From JAOZHU01 sp964632845 (GTDB lineage Archaea; Thermoproteota; Bathyarchaeia; Bathyarchaeales; Bathycorpusculaceae), in contig CAZWDU010000011.1 of NCBI GenBank assembly GCA_964632845.1, positions 1-59,836 of the forward strand: DNA of 59,836 nucleotides, read 5' to 3'. The notes under the pieces were generated by a model. That model was not told where the DNA came from. It saw only the letters and a list, made by a program, of their open reading frames with translations, and ran no database searches. A program made the position numbers and the translations under genes. This document shows, one piece after another, positions 44,126-52,681 of the stretch (positions are counted from its first letter, which is position 1; each line of letters starts with the position of its first letter).

Positions 44126-44458
44126 TTAGCTTTTTCTTTTCTTTTCAGGCTTTTTTTCTTCTGCGCTAGTTTCCGGTGCTGCTTCCTCTTTTTGCTCTTC
44201 GATTTCAGTGGTTATTTCCTCTATGGGTTTCGGCGGCGGTGTGGTAGCCATTGTCCAACCGATCCAAGCGCCGATAGCCAAGATTGCAACGAATGCTACG
44301 AGCACGGGTATGGCAATTAGCCAGAATTGGTCGAATGTGTAATTTACTCCAATCCACGAAAGCCAATTTGGAACGAATAGTGTTAGCACGTAGAATACAG
44401 CAACCAGCACGCATACGAGGCAGATTACTCCACCTATTGCCTGATCTTTGCTTGCCAT
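44126..44458 (-). CDS. Small two-helix membrane protein, unknown
   Basis: 110 aa: two membrane segments (GVICLVCVLVAVFYVLTLFV, then FWLIAIPVLVAFVAILAIGA) and a charged C-terminal tail (EEITTEIEEQKEEAAPETSA and basic end). A common architecture in these archaea; function unknown. Confidence 0.65.
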   Translation of the reverse strand: MASKDQAIGGVICLVCVLVAVFYVLTLFVPNWLSWIGVNYTFDQFWLIAIPVLVAFVAILAIGAWIGWTMATTPPPKPIEEITTEIEEQKEEAAPETSAEEKKPEKKRKS

Positions 44459-44534
44459 TTATTAATTCACCACTTATAGCCTGTTTATTATTTTAAACCA
44501 TTTAAAGTTTACCGTAGAAGTCGGCGTGCACGTG

Positions 44535-45791
44535 CTACGTGGTGCCCATTTCCCATGTTGAAAGATACTTTTGCTGCTCTTTCGTCAGAGTGTCAATCTT
44601 TACACCCATCGCTTTGAGCTTCAGTTCAGCCACTGTTTCATCAATTTCCTGGGGTACAGTGCAAACTTTCGGCGGCATCTTCTCTGTTTTAGCCATGAAC
44701 TCCGCGCATAACGCTTGGTTTGCAAAGGACATATCCATAACCTCAGACGGGTGCCCTTCCGCCGCTGCTAGGTTCACAAGTCTGCCTTCAGCTAAAAGGT
44801 ACAATTTTCTTCCGTCTTTCAACATGTACTCTTCCAGGTTAGGTCGCATGGTCTTCTTCGCTGTTGACAGTTCTTCTATGTCTTTCAGGCTTACTTCCAC
44901 GTTGAAGTGTCCGCTGTTGGCGATTATGGCGCCATCTTTCATTTTTTGCATATGTTCTTTTCTTATGACGTTGATGTCGCCTGTGGCTGTCACAAATATG
45001 TCACCTATGCTGGTAGCCTCAACTATAGGCATAACGCGCAGCCCATTCATTGCGGCTTCTAACGCTCTAAGCGGGTTCACTTCGGTTACTATGACGTTTG
45101 CGCCTAAGCCTTGCGCGCGCATGGCTATCCCTCTTGAGCACCAGCCGTAGCCGCAGACCACGAAGGTTTTGCCTGCCAAAAGCGTATTCGTGGCGCGTAG
45201 AATGCCATCTATGGTGCTTTGCCCCGTACCGTAGCGGTTGTCAAACAAGTACTTCGTGTAAGCGTCGTTCACAGCTATAATCGCGTATTTTAGGCTTCCA
45301 GCTTTTTCCATGGCGCGTAAGCGCACTACGCCTGTAGTGGTTTCTTCGGTTCCGCCTTTAACGTTGGCTAACTCGTTTGTGCGTTTGCTGTGAAGTGTAC
45401 CGACGAGGTCTGCGCCGTCGTCAAGAGTTATCACGGGTTTGTAATCCAATGCGCTGTTTATGCACTGGTAGTATTCTTCTGTGTTTTGTCCTCTCCACGC
45501 AAACACGTGGATGCCTTCTTCCGCAAGAGCGGCTGCCACATCATCCTGTGTAGAAAGCGGGTTGGAGCCGCAGAGGGCAACTGTGGCGCCTCCAGCTGCT
45601 AAGGCTTCCACAAGCACGGCTGTTTCTTTCGTCACATGCAGGCATGCGCCCAGTGTTAAGCCTGTGAAGGGTTTTTCTTTGCTGAGTCTGTTTTTGATTT
45701 GGCTTAGCACAGGCATGTGTGCTGTTGCCCACTCGATTTGTAAATGGCCTTGCGGGGCTAGTTCCTTATTTTTAACTTGGAATTCTGCCAT
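44535..45791 (-). CDS. ahcY: S-adenosylhomocysteine hydrolase
   Basis: Splits S-adenosylhomocysteine to adenosine and homocysteine, recycling the product of SAM-dependent methylation. The Rossmann NAD loop is VVCGYGWCSRGIAMRAQGLG; NDAYTKYLFDNRYGTGQS and HPSEVMDMSFANQAL are the catalytic and C-terminal signatures. 418 aa, the usual archaeal length. Monocistronic by context. Confidence 0.96.
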   Translation of the reverse strand: MAEFQVKNKELAPQGHLQIEWATAHMPVLSQIKNRLSKEKPFTGLTLGACLHVTKETAVLVEALAAGGATVALCGSNPLSTQDDVAAALAEEGIHVFAWRGQNTEEYYQCINSALDYKPVITLDDGADLVGTLHSKRTNELANVKGGTEETTTGVVRLRAMEKAGSLKYAIIAVNDAYTKYLFDNRYGTGQSTIDGILRATNTLLAGKTFVVCGYGWCSRGIAMRAQGLGANVIVTEVNPLRALEAAMNGLRVMPIVEATSIGDIFVTATGDINVIRKEHMQKMKDGAIIANSGHFNVEVSLKDIEELSTAKKTMRPNLEEYMLKDGRKLYLLAEGRLVNLAAAEGHPSEVMDMSFANQALCAEFMAKTEKMPPKVCTVPQEIDETVAELKLKAMGVKIDTLTKEQQKYLSTWEMGTT

Positions 45792-45948
45792 TTTTGTTTC
45801 CTTCTTTAGGAAAAGATTGTTGACTGGTTATTTAGCTTTGCTTATAATTTGGCATAGGCGTGTTTCGCTGTGTTCGCTGTTGTGGTCTTTTTGGGCTGTT
45901 TTTGCTGCGGGAAAGGTTTAATTATAGTTTGGTTTACACGTATTTGCG

Positions 45949-46566
45949 GTGTGTGTGCGTTTGAGGGAACCTTTTGCCCAATTTGTTAAAAGCACGTTAG
46001 GCTCAGGCACTTTGCTGATTACGTGTGGGTTTCCAGGAACTTGGAAAACGGAGACTTCTGAGGAAGTGGCCAAGCTTAAGGGATACCCGATTCTCAGGAG
46101 CGATTTGGTTCGGCTAGAAGTTCTTAAGAATGAGGATGTATTCGACGTGAAAGTTGCAGGTGACATGCATAAGCGGTTGTCGGTTTATGATGAGCTGTTT
46201 CGGCGTGCGGATGAGCTTGCGCAGAAAAGCCGTGAGGGCTTGATTTTGGATGCTACTTTTGTTACGCAGGAGTTGCGGAGGCGCGCGGCTGAAATTGCGG
46301 CAAAGCACAGTTTGACTTTTGTGATTCTGCAGACTAGCTGTTCTGAGGAGGCGTCTCTTAGGCGGATTCTAAGGCGAACAAAGGAGAAGTATGAGTCGAA
46401 CGCTTTGACTGAGGAGGCTTACCGTAATAACAAGAGCAAATTCGAGCCTGTTGACTTGGAATACTTGAAAAAACGGTATCCGCAGCTTAGCATTGTGCAT
46501 TTCACGGTGGACACGGAGCATGATGCTCCTGAAGACTGGTTTGTGATAGGCGTAGAAAAAAGGTAG
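45949..46566 (+). CDS. P-loop kinase (AAA_33 / COG0645-like)
   Basis: Predicted nucleotide-dependent kinase: Walker A-like CGFPGTWKTETSEEVAKLKG, then ILRSDLVRLE (Asp after the second strand) and GLILDATFVTQELRRRA. In many bacteria this domain is fused to a COG2187 kinase; here that partner is a separate gene at 47469-48476. GTG start; the upstream intergenic is 157 bp. Substrate unknown. Confidence 0.75.
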   Translation: MCVRLREPFAQFVKSTLGSGTLLITCGFPGTWKTETSEEVAKLKGYPILRSDLVRLEVLKNEDVFDVKVAGDMHKRLSVYDELFRRADELAQKSREGLILDATFVTQELRRRAAEIAAKHSLTFVILQTSCSEEASLRRILRRTKEKYESNALTEEAYRNNKSKFEPVDLEYLKKRYPQLSIVHFTVDTEHDAPEDWFVIGVEKR

Positions 46567-46585
46567 CAGGGGCACCGTTTTCGCA

Positions 46586-47455
46586 ATGATACTTGATTTG
46601 CATATTCACTCGAAAAGTTCCGATGGCGCCTTACCTGTTGACGAAGTTATCAGGGAAGCCAAGCGCAGGCACATCGAGTTCATGTCGATTACTGATCATG
46701 ATTCGATTGGTTGCCAAGAGGTGGCTGTGGCTTTGGCTGAGAAACTGGGAATCCGCTATGTGTCGGGCGTTGAATTGAACGTGACTTTTCAGCATTCGCG
46801 ATATCGTGACGGCAAAGCAGTATCGCTGGATTTCTTGGGTTACCAGTTTGACGCAGCGAATAGGGCGTTGAAAGCGAAGCTTGAGCGGATGGCTGCGTAC
46901 CGCGAGGAAAGAGCCGCCAAGATTCTGAGCAATCTTAATGCAGAATTCGAAAAAGAAGGCTTAAGCAAGCTAACGCGGAGCGATTTTGAAGAGATTCAGG
47001 CTTCCGTTGACGGCACACTTGGGAGACCGCACATAGCAGATTACCTTGTGCGAAAAGGTGTTGTCAGGAATAGGCAGGAAGCGTTTGACCGTTACCTTGT
47101 GAAGTGTGATGTCCCCAAGTTTCCGCTTTACCTTGAAGAGGCTTCGCGGCTAGTGCGGGATGCTGGCGGAAAACTAGTAATAGCCCATCCAAATGATCCT
47201 CATGGGATTTCGCTTGTGGCGTTGACTAAGGCTCTGCCTGAACAAACAGCAATAATAGAAGAGTCAATGATGACGCACATTGATGGTGTGGAATGCTGGC
47301 ATTCCAGAAACGACGCTGAGACAACCGAGCATTACATAAAATTTGCAAGGCAGCATGGGTTAATTATGACTGGGGGAAGCGACTGCCACCAAAAACCCAT
47401 AATTATGGGCACCATAAAAATCCCAGAATACGTGGCTAGTCAATTCCACCTCTAA
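46586..47455 (+). CDS. PHP-domain phosphoesterase
   Basis: Metal-dependent phosphoesterase of the PHP family (YciV/TrpH-like). Ligand motifs: LHIHSKSSDG at residues 4-13, ITDHDS near 37, ELNV, HPND, and TGGSDCHQ near the end. 289 aa is typical. 19 bp after the kinase gene, so likely the same transcript. Substrate unknown: in bacteria the family hydrolyses 3',5'-nucleoside bisphosphates or RNA 5' ends. Confidence 0.85.
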   Translation: MILDLHIHSKSSDGALPVDEVIREAKRRHIEFMSITDHDSIGCQEVAVALAEKLGIRYVSGVELNVTFQHSRYRDGKAVSLDFLGYQFDAANRALKAKLERMAAYREERAAKILSNLNAEFEKEGLSKLTRSDFEEIQASVDGTLGRPHIADYLVRKGVVRNRQEAFDRYLVKCDVPKFPLYLEEASRLVRDAGGKLVIAHPNDPHGISLVALTKALPEQTAIIEESMMTHIDGVECWHSRNDAETTEHYIKFARQHGLIMTGGSDCHQKPIIMGTIKIPEYVASQFHL

Positions 47456-47468
47456 GCGATTTTTTGGA

Positions 47469-48476
47469 CTATAGTTTCTTTGCGTAAGTTGCTGCTAGTT
47501 TGAAGTATGCTTTTGCTTCTTTTTGTGCTGTGTGCTTTTCCGTACTACGTACATTGTGGTCTTTGAGTTTGAAGCTGACAACTTTCCCGCGCACATAAGC
47601 GCGGTAGCACTTGTAGAATTGCAGAAGCCGTAGCAGTTCTCGGTCTTTAGAATACTCTACGTACTTTTCAATCAAGAAGTCTGACAGGTCGGTTCGTTTT
47701 TTGAAGTCTAGGTCCATGGCTAAGAAGTCTATGTCGGCGGCGACGTCGCAGTATCTGAAGCGTTCGTTGAATTCTATGGCGTCGAAGATGTAGATGTGGT
47801 CTGTCACGAAAATGTTGTCCGAATGGATGTCGCCGTGGCAGTCTCTGATTCTGCCTTCTGCGATTCTCTTTTCGAAAAGCGGCACGTTATTCTTCATGAA
47901 CACTTCTACGCTTTCGCGGATTAGTTTGAACTCATCTGCGGATATGGTGTTACCGATGTACTCTTCGGTTTGCTCGAAATTTTCCTTCCAGTTAGTGCCT
48001 ATTATCGCTAAGGAGCCGTACTTGCTTGTTTGGCTAGTGGTTTCAGCTTTTGCATGGAACTCCGCGATGGTCTTTGCTATGCGTTCAACAAGCTCAGCGT
48101 CAACCTTATTCTCTTCGAGGAGCCTGCTTAGCATAGTTTCTTGCGGCATTCGCTTCATTTTCACGGCGTACTCAACCGTTTCCCCTGCGCCCTTAATTCG
48201 TATGGCGTCCGCCTTGTTAATGGGAACAACTTCAAGGTACATGTCTCCGCATAGCCGCCTGTTAAGCTCCAGTTCCTTCTCGCAGAAAAATCGCCTTTTT
48301 TCCAGAGTGGTGAAGTCTAAAAAGCCGAAGTTCACAGCTTTCTTCACCTTGTACACAAAGCGCTTGGTTAAGAAGACGAAGGATATGTGCGTCTGCACCA
48401 ACTCAACGTCATCTGCGTCTTCATCGTACGCTTCAGGCTTCAATAAAGCTTCCACGACTTGTTTTTGGCTCAGCAT
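47469..48476 (-). CDS. COG2187-type aminoglycoside-phosphotransferase-like kinase
   Basis: APH-fold small-molecule kinase: KFVYKVKK-like N-lobe (TKRFVYKVKKAVNFGFLDF), catalytic loop RDCHGDIHSDNIFV and metal motif IYIFDAIEFNERFRYCDVAA. 335 aa, the length of a single COG2187 domain. Converges on the PHP gene. Carries one exact copy of the 12-mer TACTACGTACAT (47543-47554). Substrate unknown; antibiotic resistance should not be assumed. Confidence 0.82.
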   Translation of the reverse strand: MLSQKQVVEALLKPEAYDEDADDVELVQTHISFVFLTKRFVYKVKKAVNFGFLDFTTLEKRRFFCEKELELNRRLCGDMYLEVVPINKADAIRIKGAGETVEYAVKMKRMPQETMLSRLLEENKVDAELVERIAKTIAEFHAKAETTSQTSKYGSLAIIGTNWKENFEQTEEYIGNTISADEFKLIRESVEVFMKNNVPLFEKRIAEGRIRDCHGDIHSDNIFVTDHIYIFDAIEFNERFRYCDVAADIDFLAMDLDFKKRTDLSDFLIEKYVEYSKDRELLRLLQFYKCYRAYVRGKVVSFKLKDHNVRSTEKHTAQKEAKAYFKLAATYAKKL

Positions 48477-48709
48477 TTGTTGAATGTGCCTTCCTTTAAG
48501 GCGTATGCAGCCTTTCTGTTGTGAATAATCGTCGATGAGCGATATAGGGATATCTGTGCGGTGAACCGCAGGAGTAACACGCGGATTTTTGAGTCAAGAT
48601 TACCCTGAACTTGCTGTTTCAGCGGCGTTTAGGTGTGATTTCTGACATATTCCGACACTGGAATGAAAGATTAAATACTGTCACAACAACCTCTGATTCG
48701 GTGGATAAC

Positions 48710-48826
48710 GTGAATATCGAGACAATCGAAGACTTAAAAGCTGCACTTAAAGAAGTAGGCTACTCCAACAACGCAATAATAGAAATCATAAAATGGTACA
48801 CCGCCAGTCACCCTGTCCTAAACTAA
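48710..48826 (+). CDS. Microprotein of 38 aa
   Basis: Reads NIETIEDLKAALKEVGYSNN, then AIIEIIKWYTASHPVLN: a clean two-helix sequence. GTG at 48710 is eight bases after GGTGG, and TTAAATAC about 40 bases upstream (48671) is a TATA candidate. The frame extends to 48611, but that part has no protein character. No family recognised. Confidence 0.6.
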   Translation: MNIETIEDLKAALKEVGYSNNAIIEIIKWYTASHPVLN

Positions 48827-48839
48827 CCCTTAACAGCAA

Positions 48840-49451
48840 CTACTTTTTAACGTAGCCTAAAACCGCGTCCGTCTGCTCCTTCGAGATACTTCCCGACCGA
48901 TACAGAGACGCGACCACTTCAGAAATTTTCGCCAAAGCGTGCACTCGGTAACCCAACTTTTCAAGTTTCTCCCTGCCTCTCTGCTCCCTGTCCACCACAA
49001 CCAGCAAATGCTTCACCACTGCGCCACGCTCCTCAAGAGGCTTTATCCCCTCCACCTTCGACAAGCCCTCACTAACCACATCATCAAAAAACAGTATGCT
49101 GTCGCCCTGCGCTACTTCTGCACCCGCAACCCTGCCCGTCACGCCATACGCTTTATCCTCTTTCCTCACCACAACACACGGCAAACCCACTTTGCAGGCG
49201 ATACTGGGCAAAATCAACACGCCCTTAAGCTCAATTGAAGCTAACTTGTCTACGTTATCCGACGCCATAATTTGCTTAACAACGTCAGCCGCAACTTCCG
49301 CAACGGCGCAAAGCTCCTTCGGCGAAGAAAGCAAACACGCCAAGTCAATATAATACGGGCTTAAAGCTCCAGACTTAATCTTGAAACTGCCAAACTTCAA
49401 GCACCCCGACCGATACAACGCACCAGCAACCTTATCCGTAACAGCAGACAT
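48840..49451 (-). CDS. pyrE: Orotate phosphoribosyltransferase
   Basis: Joins orotate to PRPP in UMP synthesis. FGSFKIKSGALSPYYIDLAC is the N-terminal OPRT signature, and DSILFFDDVVSEGLSKVEGI is the PRPP loop. 203 aa, normal. Transcribed towards the microprotein gene and separate from the his operon by 137 bp, although both pathways draw on PRPP. Confidence 0.93.
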   Translation of the reverse strand: MSAVTDKVAGALYRSGCLKFGSFKIKSGALSPYYIDLACLLSSPKELCAVAEVAADVVKQIMASDNVDKLASIELKGVLILPSIACKVGLPCVVVRKEDKAYGVTGRVAGAEVAQGDSILFFDDVVSEGLSKVEGIKPLEERGAVVKHLLVVVDREQRGREKLEKLGYRVHALAKISEVVASLYRSGSISKEQTDAVLGYVKK

Positions 49452-49588
49452 TCCCGAAATCCCAGATTGGAATACAAACCCGCAAATTTAACCCTTTACC
49501 AAACCCTAAACAAACCGCCACATCCAGCCTATATAAAGAGGCGGAGGTATAAATCAAAAAACGCGCTAGAGCTAACGACTAGTGGTTA

Positions 49589-49921
49589 TCACTTCAACTT
49601 GTTGTGGAAGCACGTGACCTTTCCAGTGTGGCATGCAGGTCCTTTTTGCTCTACTATGTACAGTAACGTGTCATAGTCGCAGTCTACGAGAACGTTTTTG
49701 ATTTTTTGCGTGTGCCCTGAAGTTTCGCCTTTCATCCACAGTTTACCCCGTGAACGGCTCCAGTAATGTGCGTAACTCGTGCTCAAGGTCTTCTCCACCG
49801 CTTCCACGTTTGCATAAGCTACCATAAGCACCTGCTTGGATTCAGCGTCCTGCACAACCACTGGGATCAGCCCGTTGCCTTTTTTGAAATCCAGCTTTCC
49901 CAGTAATGCTTCGTCAGTCAA
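49589..49921 (-). CDS. hisI: Phosphoribosyl-AMP cyclohydrolase
   Basis: Third step of histidine synthesis. AHYWSRSRGKLWMKGETSGH and the Cys-bearing DCDYDTLLYIVEQKGPACHT are the metal-binding signatures. A 110-aa HisI domain without the fused HisE pyrophosphohydrolase; no hisE is in the window. It overlaps hisF by four bases, last gene of the operon. Confidence 0.95.
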   Translation of the reverse strand: MTDEALLGKLDFKKGNGLIPVVVQDAESKQVLMVAYANVEAVEKTLSTSYAHYWSRSRGKLWMKGETSGHTQKIKNVLVDCDYDTLLYIVEQKGPACHTGKVTCFHNKLK

Positions 49922-50721
49922 GGTCTAACAATCACCCCCAATTTGCGCAGGCAATCCTTCAACACTGAAACAGGATACTTGTTATAGTGAAACACAGACG
50001 CTGCCAACGCCGCATCAGCTTTGCCCTCAGTGAAAGCTTCACGAAAATGCTCAGGTTTCCCAGCTCCACCGCTTGCGATAACAGGCACGTTTACGCGTTC
50101 AGAAATGGTGCGCGTTAACTCCAAATCGTACCCGTCTTCTGTGCCGTCTTTGTCCATAGAAGTTACAAGGAACTCGCCAGCGCCAAGCTTTTCCGCCTGC
50201 AACGCCCATGCTATGGCATCTATGCCTGTTGGTGTTCTTCCGCCGTAAGTGTAAACCTCAAACCACACTGGTCCCTCATGGGTTTCCACCGTTACCCTAT
50301 CCTCTCGCTGTTCACGCCGCCTTTTCGCGTCTATAGCCACAACCACGCACTGCCGCCCAAAAATATCAGCCAACATAGTAATCTCTTTTGGGTTTTCAAC
50401 CGCCGCTGTGTTCACAGAAACCTTGTCTGCTCCACTGCACAACACAAGTCTAGCGTCTGAAACGTTGCGGACACCACCTCCAACAGTGAACGGAATATTT
50501 ATCGCCCTTGCCACGCCCTCCACTACTTCGCGCAGCGTATCTCTTTTCTCCGAGGAAGCCGTTATATCCAGAAAAACTAGCTCATCCGCGCCCTCATCCG
50601 AGTAGCGCCTTGCCAGCTCCACTGGGTCACCAGCCTTCTTCAAATTCACAAAGTTAATTCCCTTCACAACTTTGCCGTGGTCCACATCTAAACACGGAAT
50701 TATCCGCTTCGCTAAGGGCAT
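49918..50721 (-). CDS. hisF: Imidazole glycerol phosphate synthase, cyclase subunit
   Basis: (beta/alpha)8 cyclase that uses ammonia from HisH. Catalytic Asp residues are in IIPCLDVDHGKVVKG and VVAIDAKRRRE; phosphate loops are VGGGVR and ASGGAG. 267 aa, somewhat longer than the 250-255 common elsewhere. Sits six bases after hisA. Confidence 0.96.
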   Translation of the reverse strand: MPLAKRIIPCLDVDHGKVVKGINFVNLKKAGDPVELARRYSDEGADELVFLDITASSEKRDTLREVVEGVARAINIPFTVGGGVRNVSDARLVLCSGADKVSVNTAAVENPKEITMLADIFGRQCVVVAIDAKRRREQREDRVTVETHEGPVWFEVYTYGGRTPTGIDAIAWALQAEKLGAGEFLVTSMDKDGTEDGYDLELTRTISERVNVPVIASGGAGKPEHFREAFTEGKADAALAASVFHYNKYPVSVLKDCLRKLGVIVRP

Positions 50722-50727
50722 TGCGTT

Positions 50728-51465
50728 CTACGCTCCTTCCACCATTTTTAAAGCTTCCTTAAACGTAAATTTATCCTCGTAAAGCGCCTTGCCAACCACC
50801 GCAGCCGCCACGCCAACACGTTTCAGCGCTACCAAATCGTTTAAGCTGCCTATTCCGCCAGCCGCAATCACTTCCACGTCCGGGTATTGGCAAGCTTCTC
50901 TAAGCGGAGCAAGGTCTGGACCTGAAAGCGTCCCATCCTTCGTTATCGATGTCACAAGAAACGTCCGCACATCAAGCGCTGTGAACTTTTCCAAGGCTTC
51001 TTTTACGCCAAAGGCTGTCTGCGTCTTCCATCCCTCAACCATAATTTTTCCATCCTTATTATCCAAAGCCACAATCACATGCTCAGCACCAAACTTTCCC
51101 CGAATCTGAGCAACCGCATTCGGGTCGCTGAACGCTAAAGCGCCGAGAATAACTTGGGTAACTCCCAACTCAAGCAGCTTCTCAACCGCCGCGACTGTTC
51201 GGATTCCACCGCCAACCTGAATAGGCAAATCTACGCTTGCTACAATCTCAGCAATAACTGAACGGTTGTTACCAGTGCTAAGCGCGGCGTCCAAATCAAT
51301 GATGTGCAGTTTCCGCGCGCCGTCGCTTTCCCACTTCTTCGCGGTTTCCACGACAGTGCCAAACTGCGTATACACTTTGGCGGTTTTCGGGTCGCCGCGT
51401 GACAACCTGACAATATTGCCCTTCATCAAATCAATTGCTGGAATAATCTGCAATCCTTGCGTCAC
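50728..51465 (-). CDS. hisA: ProFAR isomerase
   Basis: Fourth step of the pathway. AIDLMKGNIVRLSRGD has the catalytic Asp, VGGGIRT and AAGGIGS the phosphate loops, and SITKDGTLSGPD the second catalytic Asp. Overlaps hisH by four bases. Confidence 0.96.
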   Translation of the reverse strand: MTQGLQIIPAIDLMKGNIVRLSRGDPKTAKVYTQFGTVVETAKKWESDGARKLHIIDLDAALSTGNNRSVIAEIVASVDLPIQVGGGIRTVAAVEKLLELGVTQVILGALAFSDPNAVAQIRGKFGAEHVIVALDNKDGKIMVEGWKTQTAFGVKEALEKFTALDVRTFLVTSITKDGTLSGPDLAPLREACQYPDVEVIAAGGIGSLNDLVALKRVGVAAAVVGKALYEDKFTFKEALKMVEGA

Positions 51466-52067
51466 CTCGACACTATCCTAGCAAAATTCTCCAGAATCCG
51501 CAGCCCAACATCACCTGACTTTTCAGGGTGAAACTGCGTTCCATACACGTTCTTCTCCGCTATAGCCGAAGTAAACGTTGCTCCATAATCAGTTTCCGTG
51601 CACACAATGCTCCTGTCCAGTGGCGCTGGATACAGCGAATGCACAAAGTACACGTACGAGCCATCCTCAACGCCTTCGAAAAGCTCGTTCTGCTTAACTA
51701 TCCGTAGCGTGTTCCATCCCATGTGCGGCACTTTCACCGAGTTAGGCAGCTTGACGTTTTTGCCTTCGAAAAGCGCTAAACCTTTTCCTGCGCCTTCCTC
51801 GCTTTCTGGAAAGAACAGTTGAAAGCCCAAGCATATCCCCAAGAGTGGCACACCGCTTTTTACAGCGTCAACAAGTTCCTCTTTTACAGCGTCAAGTTTA
51901 GTCGCAGCTGCAGGAAAACTCCCAACCCCCGGCAAAGCAATGGCATCTGCCTTTTTCAGTTGCTGCGTTGACAAACCAACCGTAACGTTCAACCCCGCCT
52001 TCTCCAAAGCACACTTCAAGCTGAGAAGGTTCCCAACGCCATAGTCAATTATCACTGCTTCACGCAT
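51462..52067 (-). CDS. hisH: Imidazole glycerol phosphate synthase, glutamine amidotransferase subunit
   Basis: Supplies ammonia to HisF. Class I amidotransferase triad: Cys in LLGICLGFQLFF, His and Glu in GTQFHPEKSG. The oxyanion strand is ALPGVGSFP. 201 aa, normal. It overlaps hisB by one base. Confidence 0.96.
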   Translation of the reverse strand: MREAVIIDYGVGNLLSLKCALEKAGLNVTVGLSTQQLKKADAIALPGVGSFPAAATKLDAVKEELVDAVKSGVPLLGICLGFQLFFPESEEGAGKGLALFEGKNVKLPNSVKVPHMGWNTLRIVKQNELFEGVEDGSYVYFVHSLYPAPLDRSIVCTETDYGATFTSAIAEKNVYGTQFHPEKSGDVGLRILENFARIVSR

Positions 52068-52678
52068 CAGATTACTCCCTTTGAGCTTGGCACTCCTTTT
52101 CTCCGTGGATCCACAGCTATAGCTTGTTTCAGCGAAAGCGCGAGAGCTTTGACTGCGGCTTCGGCTTTGTGGTGGTCGTTCTTACCGTATTCCGTCCAGA
52201 CGTGGATGTTTGCACACAGCGAGGTAGCAAGGGTTTCAAAGAAGTGGATGATGTCTTCGATTGCCATGTCCTCGATTTTCTTGTTCACCTTTACGGTCTC
52301 ACCATCCAGCGTGTATCCACCACTAAGCTTCAGGTCAATCACTTTGTATGGACGTTTTACCAAGTCAACTGCAGCGGAGGCAAGTGAATCATCCATGGGT
52401 ACAGTGGCGTAGCCAAAGCGGACTATGCCTTCCCTGCTGCCTAACGCTTTGTTTAGGGCTTCGCCTAGGCATATGGATAGGTCTTCAATGGCATGGTGCT
52501 TCAAGTCGCCCTTTACCTTAGCCGTGACGTCGATTAGGCTGTGCGTGGCAAACGAGGTCAAAAGGTGGTCGAAGAAGCCTATGCCTGTTCCCACTTCGAT
52601 TTTTCCCTCGCCGTCCAAATTGACTTTAACTGTGACTTCTGTTTCACGGGTTTTCCTGTAGACTTCATCCGTTCTCAT
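52067..52678 (-). CDS. hisB: Imidazoleglycerol-phosphate dehydratase
   Basis: Mn-dependent dehydratase. Metal motifs: GFFDHLLTSFATHSLIDV, KHHAIEDLSICLGEAL and NDHHKAEAAVKALA. Monofunctional (203 aa), with no HAD phosphatase domain. Three bases separate it from hisC. Confidence 0.96.
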   Translation of the reverse strand: MRTDEVYRKTRETEVTVKVNLDGEGKIEVGTGIGFFDHLLTSFATHSLIDVTAKVKGDLKHHAIEDLSICLGEALNKALGSREGIVRFGYATVPMDDSLASAAVDLVKRPYKVIDLKLSGGYTLDGETVKVNKKIEDMAIEDIIHFFETLATSLCANIHVWTEYGKNDHHKAEAAVKALALSLKQAIAVDPRRKGVPSSKGVI

Positions 52679-52681
52679 GTT

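Noticed and set aside
47469..48476. Aminoglycoside resistance gene
   Set aside because: It is a COG2187-type kinase; the fold is shared but the family is not a resistance determinant by itself.
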